Notes: a model not told the origin generated them from the sequence alone. A stretch of DNA of 64,000 nt from Oreohelix idahoensis (GCA_024509875.1 JAMPIV010021224.1:1-64000), one strand, 5' to 3'; positions 10,641 to 24,281 are shown, numbered from the stretch's first letter. A program made the numbers and translations.

Positions 10641-11039
10641 CCCTAGGGGAGGGGTCGGTATCAGGTAGATCTCGATCTTACCGTGGATCACAGTGGGATG
10701 ATTTTGTAAATCTGGTGACGGACGGGGGAAAAGTGAAAGCATTTTAAAACTACATAAACTTTGGAATATCCCTCTCCTGCCGGCATTCAAAAGCCAGGTT
10801 TCTCGCGCTTTAGGGTAAATTTTTACTGTTCCGAGTGAAAACTCAGTAGTTAGTTAAAAAAAAATTTTTTAAACGCTAACTCCATGAGATATAAACTCGA
10901 ACTTTTCTAGGAAGTGAAGTTAATGCTCCGTCAAATATAATTTAGTTTGCATTTTCCACTAATTTTGTTGATGAAATTGCAGGTAGCAGATCGTCAAGCA
11001 GAGATAAAAGCGGGGTTTTGAAGCAATCACATCTTTTAA

Positions 11040-11175
11040 CTTCACTCCAGCTCCATTCCGGCATCGAATAGTGACTGCTCCAGCTCCGCTCCGCGCTCCA
11101 GCTCCACTCATCGCTCCAGCTCCGCTCCGCGCTTCAGCTCCGCTCCTCGCTCCAGCTTCGCTCCGCGCTCCGAAT
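11040..11175. repeat. Short GC-rich tandem repeat (CTCCAGCTCCGCTC-like)
   Basis: Repeated blocks of GCTCCAGCTCCGCTCCGC stand out in AT-rich surroundings. Related blocks recur at about 11,580-11,655, so both may be parts of one degraded element. Confidence 0.7.
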
Positions 11176-12486
11176 CAAATTATTATTTTTTGTATGTTAA
11201 TTTTTTTTTTAATGCGCATTGCAACTTTAAAAAAAGGTACTTAATTCTTAATATAATAATAATGAACAGAAGAGAATATGTGGTACAAGTTCGAAGTCCA
11301 AAATCTAGAAATTATAGAAAAAACAAACAAACAAACAAACAAAACAAAACTATCCGTCGGGAAAGTCGTTTAAATTCCGACAGATTTCAGACTTGGGTTC
11401 AAATTTCGATAAATCTCTACACTCAAATGAACCCTAAAAATGAATGAAAAAATGTTGTAAAGTAACTCGAGTTTCGAATAAAACAAACCTTTAAGAATTT
11501 TATTTAATTTCTATACATTTAGTATGACATCATTATTTTTAGTTTGAAAATGATATAAGAAGCTGAAGCAGCGGAGCATTCAACATTTTACATGCTCCAG
11601 CTCCTGGCAAAAACCTGCCGCTCCACTGCTTCCACTCCAGCTTCGGGCTCCACTCTTATAGTGGCACTGTTTAACATGTAAGCAGACGGGATTTTATCAA
11701 AATAGAGCTTGAGAGAGAGCTCAGTGTTTCTAAAGTAGATCCCCACAGCTCATCTTTATGCCTACCGCCAATGTTAAGGGGCGAAAATGAGCATATTTAT
11801 GTTATAATGTATCGGTGTGAACGTCTAGTCTTTCGACAGTTTAACTCACAAACTGTAAAGTTTTAATTTTCACGTCCAAATATCCTGTCCATCTGGTAAG
11901 AACTAGTCATATCTCTGTATGAATCTCCACAGATCTGATAAACCATGTAAACCAGAACACGTATGAAGCTTTCTGGTGATCTGCTATTCCGAAACGAACT
12001 TACAGGTGCTACTTTTTTGTGTGCATCGGAAAGCGTTAAAATTAAACCGACAAAATTCTAGAATGTTTCTAGTTAATGGGCATCTGTTTTATGTCTGTTG
12101 CTCACAATCATAAATATTGCCGTGCTTGTCATTGCAGCCTCACAGACATGTTTCCATCTGTCGTTATCTCTTGAATGATTGTACACAGCCTGCGTTTCCG
12201 TTTATTCTTCCGTGCGCTCATGATCTCAATCGGTCCCAGCCTGCCCTACAGTACATACATGTTTATAAATAAAATCTTCGTGTATATAACACGCATGTAT
12301 CCTTCCTTTTTCTTCTCCTCTTTTATCTCCGTACATGAGTGGCAGAGAGGTTAGTGCGTTAGCCCCGTGAGGCAAAGGGAGACTCAGCTGTTGAGTTGGC
12401 GAAGGAAAAGAAGCAAGGAAAAACACGTTTTAGGCTGCACTTTTTTATTTTAAAATGTACTTAAAATAGAAAACTTCTTTGATCAT

Positions 12487-12612
12487 GTTCGCAGTTTTGT
12501 GTACAACGTCATCAAGTTCTGTGCTCTTGTTCACAATTTTGTGTACAACGTCACAAAGTTGTGTGATCCAGTTCATAATTTTGTGTACAACGTCACCAAG
12601 TTTTGTGATCCT
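12487..12612. repeat. 42-bp tandem repeat, three copies
   Basis: Three imperfect 42-bp units each contain TTTTGTGTACAACGTCA followed by AAGTT and GTG. Starts are at 12487, 12529 and about 12571. Confidence 0.8.
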
Positions 12613-12870
12613 TTCACAACTGTAATCTTGTAAAAATTCTATGACTTTTTGAGCATTTTTTTTTTATATGGCAGGCCACGGACAGGTCACTCATGGTTCC
12701 TTCAAATTTTGATAGTTTAAAATGTAACACGATAGAGCATTTTGTGCAAAATTTCAGCTTCCTAGGTCGTCTGAAACCTAGTGAACCAACATCTTAACGA
12801 TCTAAAACATCCCAACAACGCTCATATGCGCAAAGGAAGCTTATTCCTCTCGTTAAAAAAAAAGCAATCC

Positions 12871-13075
12871 ACTTCCGTTGGTCATGAAAAGACTAAAGCT
12901 GGAGAAACAGAACAAATTGAAGGAACTAAGAGATAAAAGGCGAGACATAGAGCAGATACTGGACAGTGACATCATGGCATGGAGAGAAGTCAACAACAGA
13001 ATTGATTAACAGTACTAGTGACGGGAAGTTGTGGAGATACATGATTACCTACGCCACGAGGCATGGTACTTGAAG
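12871..13075 (+). mobile_element. LINE-C relic (ORF2 C-terminal end)
   Basis: The segment resembles 31,425-31,640: GGAAAGCTGGA-like start, a GATACTGGACAGTG block, CAACAGAATTGAT, GGAAGTTGTGGAGA and a CACGAGGCATGGTACTTGAA end. The frame is lost. Confidence 0.75.
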
Positions 13076-16000
13076 AAGTTTTTATTGTCGATATGTCTGA
13101 CCATCAAACGGTTACACAAATATCCTTTATATTAACTGTATTACTCAGTCGCCTGTAACCAACAGTGAAAAAAATCCCGCCACGTTTTGATTAAAATATG
13201 GTAAAGGCGCTTACTGCACCGTGAAAACTTAATTGAGCACACATTAAAACAACGCGCCTGCTTTGCATTCTTTTCATGGTACATTATCGAGAAAATACGG
13301 AAACGGCGAGCATGGCATTTGTGGTGAAGTGGGATGTTATAAATATTTATAGGGGACTTAGTGTACTGACTGAGATCAGCTGTGAAGGTATCTATATCTA
13401 TTAAGAGTAGTGTATTATAGATAACCTTACTTGCTACCACATATCTCTATATCTCAGTCAGAATTATTCTGGAATAGTGTGATGCTACGTTATGTGTCTA
13501 GGGTATGAGTATGGTGAAGTGTAAGTCACAACAACAGACAGATAAACAATTTAATTTAATCCACTACTCTTGACAACACTGTGACACTCACATACATATA
13601 ACACTCTATGAGAATATCTTACAGGAGACACTCGTAACTTTTCAAATAACAATATGTATTCATTTCTATCATAAAGGCATATGTGTGTCCTGATTCAAAG
13701 ACAAAGGAACCAGGAATCACAATCAATGTTAATTACAAGTTATGTACAGAATGTATTAATATGAATCTGGTAGTGACATATATTATTAAAAATATCCTAT
13801 GTGTGTCAGTTGTGTAATAGTAGTATGAGGTAATACTGGTTTTGTTTTGTTCAAGCTTTGTTGGTAGTTGTCATCATGACTTCAATAGTTTGTCTTAAGG
13901 AAACTAGTATTGGAGATGTTCTCAGTTCCTGATATTAAGACAATTAAATTCCCCTCTTAATGTTAAATTTACAAAGTCATTTCAAGATGAGGGGACATAA
14001 TGTTGAGCTCAGCTGGCCAATTCGCTTATCTGGCGTGATGGCGGCAGGAAAGGACTCCTCTGCTCGAATTCTCCTCTGGGTTCAGGAGACACCTCACTGA
14101 TAGCTAAAAAGACCAAGGAGTATGCTGTCCGACTCAGGATTCAGCAAAGCTCTGACCAGGTGCTGCTCACTACCATCAAGACCACGGTCCCTGAAATCAA
14201 GAAGGATGTACCTTCTACTTCATAACTAACTTAAACTCTCTTGTTACACTGATCACAACACAGCACAAACATTGAGTTCAGAGCCTTAGGCCAACTGTCA
14301 GCTTCATTTGAAATACTTTATTCCAGTATTACCCTTCTTAATGGTTACTACGCCTCTGCAATTCCAGCATTATTTCTTTCTATTCAATCATCTAGGTGTC
14401 AGTGTACTGTTTGTTCTTTCATTTTTCCTCCAATCTTTTAGTTACATGACTATCTTATCGTATATGTATTTCAAACACTTATAGCCGGTCGATGCTTATA
14501 GTTCTAACCAAGCATATTATGTCTATCAGCAGTCCAATATTTTATTCTTATAAATATTAATTCCTGACTTAGCGTAACTTTTTAAGAGATATTCTGTTGC
14601 ACTAAGGCCTAAGGATCCCAAAATACGGAAATTTAGTCGTACAACATCTCGCAAAATATCAATGCGCTTCTAGAGGCCTCACATTCGAGAGATGGGTTGG
14701 TGGGTCTGGGATAGATACTAGGGGGTGTGGATGTTGGTTCAGTACTGAAACCCATGGATTTTATCTTTCAGTAATGCAACTTGTTTTATGAGTTTAAAAC
14801 AATAGAGCACTCTGTAATATTTTATCAACGAGTCCTCTAGGAACACAGAGCGTATATCACACTTTTAGTCATGTATGCTACTCCTATGGCGAGGATTTTG
14901 CTTAACGCGTTCAAGCTTTTAATTTGAGCTTTCTAGCCTAATCCTTCTCATTTTTATCGGCAGATTATTCCACGATGTTTCTTCTTTTGTCTAACGCAGT
15001 ATAATTAATTTAATTAATTTAGTCATGTACAGACAGTAACGCCTCCATTTTTTTCCAGAAATACAGCACACGTAGCATTAAGCTCACAGTTGCAGCGTGA
15101 TAATACATGGGTAACTGACGATCACGTAAGGGCTATGCAATTTTCAGACGAGAGGCAGAAACATGGAAACTTTGCGATACAGTGTAGTGGAGGGACAGAC
15201 ACTGTATGTTTTCTCCATTGCTCTTCTCTTATTAATTTATCATTTGTACCTGTCAAGTGAGGCTATAATTTTTATAGCGAGATTAGAGCGAGATATTTCT
15301 GAGCAAGCGCAGATCATAATTAATTGTGAAAAATTGGGATCATGCAGCCACAGGGTGCAATGACCTTAGACGATACACACATGATCCCAAGTTTATCCCA
15401 AAAAACATAACTACTATTAGGGATGAGTAGATTCATAGGGATCTTTATGAGATTGCGGTGTGCATATGAGTTAGTGCTATTGGCCTTCCTACACATGTCT
15501 ATGTCACCCCAGAGTATGGAAATCTAGTGTATGCCACATAACTATCCTGTCGTACCCACGGCCACGATGTAGAGTTCAAGCTTCTCGTTGATAAGGTTAC
15601 CCGCGAATGCCGACCACATCCCCCCTCTGTGCACGGCAATATCTATGAGTTGTGATGGAAAACCATATCCCATGTACCTCATACGTAGAGCTTCCTTTAC
15701 GTATGGTGGTGTTTATAGCTGCAGAGGAGCTCGATGAATGAGAACTTGAGTAAAACGAGCAATTCATTAATAATAAATATTAATTTAATAAATACACTAT
15801 TAAATATTCCACTACGCTGTTGTAATTCGCAATGCTCAAGCAACAACTGGACATAGAATCGGCTCTATGCCCCAAAATTTCGCTCAATGTTTCACTGTGC
15901 AGGACTTCCAGTTTGTGATTTTATGGAATGTAATGCTACATTCCTCACTGTGAATGGGTGAACAAATGTAGTTGTTACTGGTCTATAATTTACGGATGAG

Positions 16001-19000
16001 GTAAATGTATATTTTTAATACCGCTGCCTACTTGCAGATTTCAATCTTGACGTTTTCTCTCCTGTCCCACTAGATCCTACTTCCTTCTTGCTATTCTAAT
16101 TCTTTATTCTACTCTACTTATCAGAGTCCCTTTCTCAAATCGTTGACGTGACTGGTTCTAACACTCGATAGTGTCATAGGCATCTCATCTAAGTAGCATA
16201 TAGTTCCAGCGATATGCATTTTGCTAACAGACTCAAGGAATCGCTTAGGGGATTTTGTTCTTCTACTATTTCTCTGCGATGGATATTATGTTTTACAATA
16301 CTTCCTCTTTGAATTAGGGTAGAGATTAGACTTTTTCTTTTCTATTGTTTTTCTGAGACAATGGATGTAATGTTCTTCCTTTTTTTTAAGAGTTTGAATC
16401 TCTACTAAGACCTTTTACTGTAGTTCCTTTTGAAGACACGATATTGACTTGTGGGTATGTAATAACGGGACTTGTATTGTAATTGCCACAAAACTCAATC
16501 TAGATGATGTGATCCACCTCCAAAAATAAGATATGTTATCCCTTGAATTGAGCTAGGGACTCATCAACCTCCAGTTGAGACAATATCAGCACGAATGGGT
16601 ACTCACATCAACTCCTACTTAGGTAAACTATCCTGACTAGACAAAGTGTGACTGAACAGCAAACTGGTCTGACTACTAGGAGTCTAAATGACCGTAGTCT
16701 AAAAAGACCAATGAGAGTCATGTAAACATCACACGAATAACAGCTTTGTTGTTTAAAACACCAAAAATTCCTTGCCACAGAATCTGCACATGACATTCAC
16801 TATAGTGTAACATTTGTGTAGGGGGGGTCCAATGGTCTACGTTTTCAGATATCTCGTGCAACACGTCTCATAGGCCGGCTTGTTGAGTTGTATTCTAGTA
16901 ACACTTCTACAAAATATAGCAAGCAGTTTGTAGGGGATCTGATTCAGTTTATCCAGGGACGGCTATGAAATCTATAACTTAGTAAACATTCATCTTCTAA
17001 GTAACTTGGTAATTAATCCTCTTGTTGGATTACAGCTCGCACAGTCACTCACATGAGCATTCCGTGAACAGAAACATTGATTTTCCTTTCGTTGTTATGA
17101 TAATATTACTTTTATGTGGTAAAATAAGAAATAGGTGGACTGGATGAGGTGGAGGAAGACTCCTGATGTTAATGACTTGTGCAGCTGATGAAAAAATAGA
17201 CAAACATTACGTAAGGCATCGTTGGCGCCTCGTGTCACAATTTCTACCAATACTCAAGAACACCTGTATCTCACACACAATGTTAAAAAAATTCTTAGTA
17301 GTAAATACACAGGTAGTTATACAAACGTGGTAAAATAAACATACAGTATGCTAAGTAATCTATCTGAAGATTTACATTTTAACTGGGACCCTGACGGGGA
17401 GATGTACGTCTCTAATATCATATAAATAAAAAATCAAAACAGATGGTGCGGGTGGATTACAAGAGCTCATCGATTTTTAGACTACCTTATTTAACGATTT
17501 TGATATGCAGAATGCTTTACAGGTATTTTATAGCATATAAAATCTGTGACAATATCTTCGTTCTTTACGGAGGTCCAAAACTCACGAAAATGACGGACCC
17601 AGATCTAAAACTCAAATTCTTCTTATCTCAATATAAACCATAAAAAAAATAGGTAAAAATCTAGATTTCTTCCCTTCGAAATCTTTCGTATTGCGATAAA
17701 CTCAAACACCAGTTTGAATTAAATTAGCATAAAAATTGACTTATTTTATAATGTGTGGCTCAAATGAGGACGCTGTTTTCCATGGAGTCTGTACTCCCGC
17801 ATATGCTATTTCAACAAATGAGATGTATCAATCTGGAATGGGAACAAGAAACTTTAATTTAAGACACTAAAAAATTCTAAGTAGCTTTCTGGGTATCGGA
17901 CTTAACTAGAGTTTAAGAGTTTTTATTTACAATTTTAGCGTCACAAACATCGATTTTTCCCCGCCATATACGGAAATTTCGTACGGTGTACACTAAAAAT
18001 TGATACCCGTGCTCAAATCCGTCACCGAACGTAAAACGCTCGGGATTACACTATAGCTCTACATCATGGAAATTGTCGTCTTCGTGTTGTGGGGAATTCA
18101 TGGTGAACGTCCCTGTTAGCGGTTGCTAGATTGTCACTTAGGAGCGGGGGGAGGGCTGTTTGCTCTGTAAAAAATTCAGGCAATCGGATGTCGCTCTATA
18201 GGCGTTTTGTTTGGGTTCGAACGGAAAATGGGGCTTATACAGATCGTAGTGCTCTTAACTGCAACTTTTTGCACACATGGGAGACAATAGCTTGACGATA
18301 ATGTTTGTTTTTTTGATTTAATCCCGTCTGTAACATCTAGTTGGTGGTCCGTCTTCCTATTCTTATTATTAAATCCTTATGCCTCTAAATACTCGTGTTT
18401 TGTGGCGTACTCATTCTTCCCACAGGCTATCAAATTATAAAAGGATTGAATTCGTGGTTTTTTATTAGAGGCGATGCACGGGTGGGGTGGAGGGCGAAAA
18501 ACACTTGAGTGACTGATCTTTCACAAATGAATGAGACTTATGTCGTAATAAATCTTTTACACCTGTTCATTGTAATTGTGCGCTTAGTATTTTGCGCCCT
18601 CGTAACTTTTGTCCAGCTGATGCGGTGGGATTGTCTCCCTATAGTCCGTGCAAATAATGTGTACTAGCGAAGACAGGGGCAACGGGGCTCTCTCGTGACA
18701 GGCAAAACGAGTAGAATAAAAAATCCACCCTGTCAGGCATATCAGCAAGTGAACACATTAGTGATGATCACATAACACTATATTATCCTTACTACACAAA
18801 ATTATGGGTAGGGTGTATAGGTACTGGTGCGCGTCTATGTTCGTGGCAATATTGCATACCTTTAAACAATTATACAAAATGGGTATGTGAGGACATTCGG
18901 GATCTATAAAGATCATCCAAGCGTGTCTTTGGTTAATAAGGTACTTACAACAAAAAAAATCAACTCACTGTCTTCACCTTGTATCTTTCCTTATCATTGT

Positions 19001-21064
19001 TCTTTTTTTCTCTTCTTCTTCTTCGTTCCTTTTCTAAATCGCACACTTTTTTTCTTCTAGTTCTTGTAGTTGCTTGTCCCCAACTTGCGAATCTTGTTAA
19101 ATCAATTCCCTTCTTGGTTCATCTGTGCGAGGGTCATTATCGTTTCTGCTTTCTATAAAATCTGCTGGTATGACCTTCGTGGGGTCACCTTCTTTCGTTA
19201 ACTATTGCTGTCTTGTCCATCCTGTATGCCTAACAACTTTACGATTTCTTGTCAAATTTGTTATGTCCAGAGCTCAGCCATCCACGGTTGCTCAAGGCAT
19301 ATTGTTTCTTTTTTCTCTTGTAACGTGGACTTTCATTTCATTTATGACTCAAAATAGTACACATTCTTTCCCACGCTCTTGTTGCCCTCGTACCAAGGCT
19401 CTATCTTCATCGGGTCTAATTCTGAACACCGATAAATTTTCCGTTCACCGAAAATCTACTTAATTTTGCTGAAAATCTACTTTCTTTTAACTTCTGAGGA
19501 CTTTCTTCAACTTCTTCTACGTTCGGTCATTGGCCTTTCGTAGACTTCTTCAAGAATGGCTTACTTGGATCTTGATTTTCGTTCTTCTGGATTCTTCAGA
19601 GGGCTACTAGTTGATTCAGGTCATGGGTGTTGTTCTTGTTCACACGGAGATGTGCAGAGAGATGTCTTTTTTATCTGGGCATTGTCTTCGGGGTTCACAC
19701 ATTAGTCTGCGGTGGTGACTTCTTATTCTTGTCACTTCATTTTCACTGCGAGGTTTCTATCGAGCGCGTTATTATTATTTCGGGTATGACCCTTTCGACA
19801 GTTGTCATGTAATATGTTCTTCTCTTGTTCTCATCGGTGGGGGGGGGGCTTCAGATGGGGAGCAGCCTGGGTTCTTCTCCTGGGAAGAATATCTCGTCCT
19901 CGATCTGGGGTGGGGCACTCATTTTCTCCTCAGCTCCTCGTCCTTCATTCATTCTCCACCTCCTATCTTCTCTTCCTCCTCCATTCCATTTTTCTGCCTC
20001 ATCGAACTTCTTTTTTGATTATCGCTGTCATATGACCACAAAAGGTTTCTGTCATACGAGGGACATAGGTTTTTTTGTCACTATGACACATAGGTTTCCT
20101 GTCACTCACGACCAACAAAGTTTGTGCTGTTACGTCATATGAGTGACATAGCCTTTTACGATGTTTGTGGACCCGACAGCCTTTGATGACCGGCGCTATT
20201 TTTTGTTTGTGTTCTCCATGTGGACACATTTTATATCACATTTTTAATCTACTGAGCAGATGTTATTTGAGTCCGAAATGGCCGATTCTCAGTCTATATA
20301 TTAAATTTTGTTCTGGTTAAATACTGTTTAAATGTATTATGTAGTTCTTTAGGACTGTCTATTCTTAACACATGCTCTATATTTATGGGGGAATTAGTAG
20401 CCTGCAAATAGTCTAATATTGGGATTCTATTTTGTTCATACCTGATGAACCAGCTGTATTTTTTTTGTTTCTAGTTATAAGCTGCAGAAAACGGGATTAA
20501 AAACCACAGTTAACAATGCGCTTGAATCGCAATACAACAACACTCCCTATATTAATAAATTATGTTTACAGTTGTCACAAAATGATGTTATGTTATTGTT
20601 AAGTTATCGTTTAATAATGTTATATGTCATTATAAGGAGGTCAGTTTTTGTCTACTGTCTTACTATTCCGTTATTTCAAACCGTGTTGCCTCTTTCTGTC
20701 CCGAGCAATTTGAAGGCTTTTACCCATGCAGAAAACGGATACTTTTTAGTAAACATATGTACTAAAAAATCTCAAAATGTATAAGCTATGCCAACGGGCG
20801 TAAGAATATATTAAACGGACGTCCCGAGCGGCCCTTATGAGAGTAAAGTATTATTACTTGGAGCACCATGCGGTTCGTGGTTTAGAAAGCGTTAACAGCT
20901 GTCTTAAAAACAATACTAGTTAATCTACGATGAGGCGCCATAAAAGGTTTTGATATGCACGAGATGCGTTAACCAATGCCAAGGCTGTTTCACCTCCTGT
21001 AACAAACAACTTGTCACACGTAGCCACAGTTTTCACTGGGGGTTTTTTGTTTCACCTTCGACAG
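13076..21064. other. 8-kb stretch without a recognised gene
   Basis: I find no cadherin exon, RNA gene or intact mobile element here. Short open frames (for example 15163-15363 and 19125-19463) lack domain signatures and have low-complexity, pyrimidine-rich composition. Short imperfect repeats of a GGTTTCTGTCA motif lie at about 20,035-20,115. If the cadherin has a nearer upstream exon, it was not visible to me; this stretch may be one large intron. Confidence 0.45.
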
Positions 21065-21245
21065 GTGTCGGCGACAGATCCAGAATGTGGCATCAACTCA
21101 CCTGTTATCTACAGGATGAATCAGATGCTGGCGCCACCGAAAGAGTTCAGAGTGGATGTCAGCTCAGGGGCCATCTGTATCCAGTCTGGACTGGATTTTG
21201 AGACGACAAGCAGTTACGAGTTTCAAGTGGAAGCCGTAGACACAG
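21065..21245 (+). CDS. Large cadherin, exon A (end of an EC repeat)
   Basis: This is the first cadherin exon seen. Acceptor TTCGACAG and donor ACAG|GTCAGG frame 60 codons plus one base, starting VSATDPECGINSPVIY and ending LDFETTSSYEFQVEAVDT. The ATD, LDFE and AVD blocks are standard cadherin-repeat positions (Ca2+-binding ATD/DXD motif, LDRE/LDYE motif, A-D strand). It ends in phase 1 and joins exon B to give a codon-perfect continuation into GLSTQTVVQIDVTDVNDN. Upstream exons of the gene are not in view. Confidence 0.88.
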
Positions 21246-21282
21246 GTCAGGTCTAAGTGTTGTGTTAGTTCAACATGCTATT

Positions 21283-21483
21283 TCTTACGTTCAACATCAT
21301 TATCATTTTCATCGTCATTATCAACTTCATCAATCATTGTCATCAGGAATTATCATCACTCATCATTTATCATCATCATTTTTATCAGTCATCTTCATTT
21401 TCATTACCATTATCAACTTCATCATCATCATCATCATTAGGACTTGCATGAGTTGTTGTTGTTGTTGTTTTTTTTTTTTTTGA
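21283..21483. repeat. TCA/ATC-rich microsatellite with TTG and poly-T tail
   Basis: Imperfect runs of CATCAT, TCATTATCA and ATCATCATC are followed by (TTG)n and a T run near 21,468-21,481. Confidence 0.85.
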
Positions 21484-22179
21484 AGGCCTATGCCCCTGGG
21501 GAGATGAGTGGTAAAGAAGAAGTAGACTATTCCATTAAATTAATATTTAAAGTACGTGTTAGAATGAAGGGATGCAGCATACAAGATGAGAGAAAGGTAG
21601 GGTAGAACTTTAGACAGACCTGAGCGGCATATTCTCAAATCTTTGGAAATAAAGTTTAGTCATTCTGTCTCCTTATCTTTTTTCTTTCTCTTTCTCTGAA
21701 TGTGTTGTCGATGCCTATTCTTTAGCACCCATCCCCCCAACCAAAACAAAATAAAAGAAGAAATAGCATTTTCAGGTCTATTAGTTTGAGCGTTATCGTG
21801 TTATCGCCAGCAAATATTTCAACGACTTCGACAGCCGACATTCCTGCGTCTTCGGTAACATTGGCACCGTAGATTGAATGTAGACTCCCCAGCAAGACAA
21901 ACAACGTCTTGTCTTGTTGCTCTGCTTATCTCCAACTAATCTAAACTCTATTTGACATGGCGTTTGGCAAACGTCTGCCACGCTTGTTCGTCTGACAAGT
22001 CTTATCATTTACATTTTAATGGCGTATCTTGTTTTTTTAAATCTTTATCTGCATCTTTATTAACCTTTATTTTTGGTTACCATAGCCTGAAGGAGGAGCA
22101 AAGAACAGTAATACTGTAACCGTCCGTGTAGTCCGTAATGGGTGACAAAGGAGGGTTGGACTCCTTGTAGTCCCGCAGA

Positions 22180-22300
22180 TCTCCAAGGCGACAAAGAAAG
22201 AATGTGACTTCTGCTACCTAAAGCATGCCGTAAGAGGCGATAAATGTGAGGTTGTGCTTGCGGCTGGCTACCTCATCATGTAAAACCAGTTGCTACATAA
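22180..22300 (+). repeat. Dispersed repeat R1 (CATGCCGTAAGAGGCGA type), copy 1
   Basis: A block reading AGCATGCCGTAAGAGGCGAT, then GGCTGGCTACCTCATCATGTAAAACCAGTTGCTAC, recurs with changes at about 33,385-33,460, 49,965-50,070 and 61,725-61,820. Shorter relatives lie at 22,460-22,530 and, inverted, near 24,045 and 39,485. It is an unnamed interspersed repeat. Confidence 0.7.
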
Positions 22301-22398
22301 TCCGCTGTTGCAAGAGTACATGGATATTTTTTGTGCAGGTTTAATACAAAGGGGCTAGCAACAGTTGTGATGTCATGCTCCATGATGAGCGAAAAGAA

Positions 22399-22466
22399 AT
22401 ATGATGATGATGATGATGATGACGACGATGATGACGATGGTGATGGTGATGATGACAATGATGAAG
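22399..22466. repeat. GAT/GAC microsatellite
   Basis: A run of GATGATGATGAT changes into GACGACGATGATGACGATGGTGATGG. Confidence 0.9.
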
Positions 22467-22539
22467 GAGGGTTGGGCATGAGGTCGTTTACCCCCTTCCT
22501 GTAGAAATGTGAAGCCCCCAAAAATGTCCAATAACAACT

Positions 22540-22744
22540 GATATGTCTGCTAAATGAAGACGCTGGTGATGGATAGGACTTACAATAAGGAAACTGGTTC
22601 ATAGCATTACAAGATAGTCCTTGTTCTGGAATCCCCATGGTAAGAGCTAAGTGGAGACTGAAAAACACATAAAGAAGAGAACAGGAGACAGAAATGAAGG
22701 GATGAGGAAGGCATGGACAGATATGAAACTCAATGCACCATGCA
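22540..22744 (+). mobile_element. LINE-A relic
   Basis: Matches the 9116 copy with many changes: CGCTGGTGATGGATAGGAC, AGGAAACTGGTTCATAGCAT, CCTTGTTCTGGAATCCCCA and AAGAAGAGAACAGGAGACAG blocks occur in the same order. The frame is lost. Confidence 0.85.
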
Positions 22745-23300
22745 GTAGAGGCATCCACCTATTTTTACACCTACCATATTCAGCTTCTTAGAAATTTTGG
22801 CCGAATACCATCTCCAATCAGGAGCTGCTTACACGGTGCAGTCTAAAAGGCATGCACACCATCATTGCGGGCAGATGCTAGAACTGGGTTGGCCATGTCC
22901 TCAGAAGAGACCCTGACACCATCACCAGAACTGCTAGGCTATGGGCCCCAGAAGGGCGGCTAAAGAGAAGCAGACCAAAGACAACCTGGCGGAGAACAGT
23001 GGAAGCTGAGATACAACGCATGAACCAGAGTTGGGGCACGGCACGAAGGATGGCTACCGACCGAGCAAAAGTGGGGACAGTTTGTTGCTGCCCTACAATA
23101 CGTCACTAGGCGTGATGGCCACTAACTGCTGTTTCAGTCGTGGACTAAGGATCCAAGACGAAGATTTTCAGCTTCATCATCAGCGATGATGTAGGATTGA
23201 GGCAGATTGTGGGACTGGTGCAGGTCAGTATAGATAACACAGGTAGTGACATAGGTAAGATATTTATACACCTATCAATATGTACTTATATGTTAAGTTC
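22745..23300 (+). pseudogene. Decayed partial copy of cadherin exon C plus its intron, split by a LINE-B insertion
   Basis: Bases 22745-22787 and 23167-23258 together match the 3' part of exon C (27,330-27,441): CATCCACC.ATTTTTACACC, CATATTCAGCTTC, CATCATCAGCGA.GATG, GGGCAGATGGTGGGA-like text and TAGATAACACAGGT. Even the following donor and intron start (GGTAAGATATTTATA) are shared. Substitutions create TAG in the exon frame (GATGATGTAGGA instead of GAGGATGCTGGA), so it is a dead copy. The LINE-A relic that follows exon C also follows this copy, so a segment of the gene was duplicated about 4 kb upstream. Confidence 0.8.
22788..23166 (+). mobile_element. LINE-B fragment with 9-bp target duplication
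   Basis: This matches the C-terminal end of LINE-B at about 44,950-45,300 (CACACCATCATTGCGGGCAGATGCT, GGTTGGCCATGTCCTCAGAAG, GCGTGATGGCC). It is flanked by TTCAGCTTC at 22779-22787 and 23167-23175 and ends in GACGAAGA, the usual LINE-B tail. It inserted into the already duplicated exon C copy. Confidence 0.85.
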
Positions 23301-23314
23301 AGTTAATTACTTTC

Positions 23315-23440
23315 AGTTCCCCATGGAGCATAGGTCTTCACCAAATGAATGCCAAGTCCCCCAGTCACGTGCTATCAGCTGAAGGTCTGTCCATGTCTTA
23401 CTCATTATTTTCATTTCTATCTCGAATTCGGACAGCAGAC
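23315..23440 (-). mobile_element. LINE-A relic following the exon C copy
   Basis: Reverse-strand LINE-A 3' end (CCCCATGGAGCATAGGTCTT, CACGTGCTATCAGCTGAAGG, TCATTTCTATCTCGAATTC). The equivalent piece follows the true exon C at 27,505. Confidence 0.75.
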
Positions 23441-24281
23441 GCAGGAGTTTGTTGGTCTAGTCTGCTCTGAAGATCTGAAGAACAAAGAAAGAATGAATGA
23501 ATCAGGATGATAAATTAGGTTATGCAAATTATGGCCGAAGAAAAAAAAAAGGAAAACTTTAATTTTCTCTGTTAACTGTTATTATGTCGAAGTTTTGTTA
23601 GCGTCAATTGTCCACGAAATGCTGTATTTAGGGCACCGCACCCGACCATCTTTATTCGCGCGCTATTTACGACATTCTTCAGTGAAAATCCTTGGATCTA
23701 TTCCGGTGGCCATCTTGTTGATTCGGATTGTCAAGCAAGCATCACCAGCGACTTCTATTTCGGGTCCTATTATTTCTACTTGTTATTTTAAATTTTAATC
23801 AGTTTTGGCTTTCTTCCTGAACGTAGACAGCCCTTTATGTATTTTGTCCTAGTGTGGCGCCTTCTAATTTTGTGTACACCGCCGTTTAGGACAGTGTTGT
23901 GATGGATACAGAAATTTGCCATTTCACTGTTTATTGAGCATGAAGCTATCATTGCAGCTGCCCCATGAAGGAAGCCTCCACCATGTATTCACATACACTT
24001 ACAGCGGGGGTTCCTGAACCAATGTCTTTTACATGATGAGTGTACCAGCCTCAGGCATAATGTCATATTAGTCGCCTTGTATGATATATCCGAGGGATTA
24101 GTAGTCCTGTTTTTTCTTTTTCTCATCAGAGACACACTCCCCCCTTTCGGGGACTAAACATGACAGAAATCATACTGCCACTTACTTAAACAATCTCTTA
24201 AGTTCCCTTAGTACTTGTCTATTTTTATTTTCATTGACAAAATATGTGTGCTGTCAAATAACAAGTTTGTTGTATTGCCAG

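Noticed and set aside
17160..17180. GATGTTAATGAC as a possible cadherin DVND linker
   Set aside because: The text does not continue as NxPxF and no EC motif surrounds it in any frame.
17443..17643. Short frames between 13 and 21 kb as candidate genes (15163, 17443, 19125, 19627)
   Set aside because: No domains, no splice-compatible neighbours, composition like surrounding AT- or T-rich DNA.
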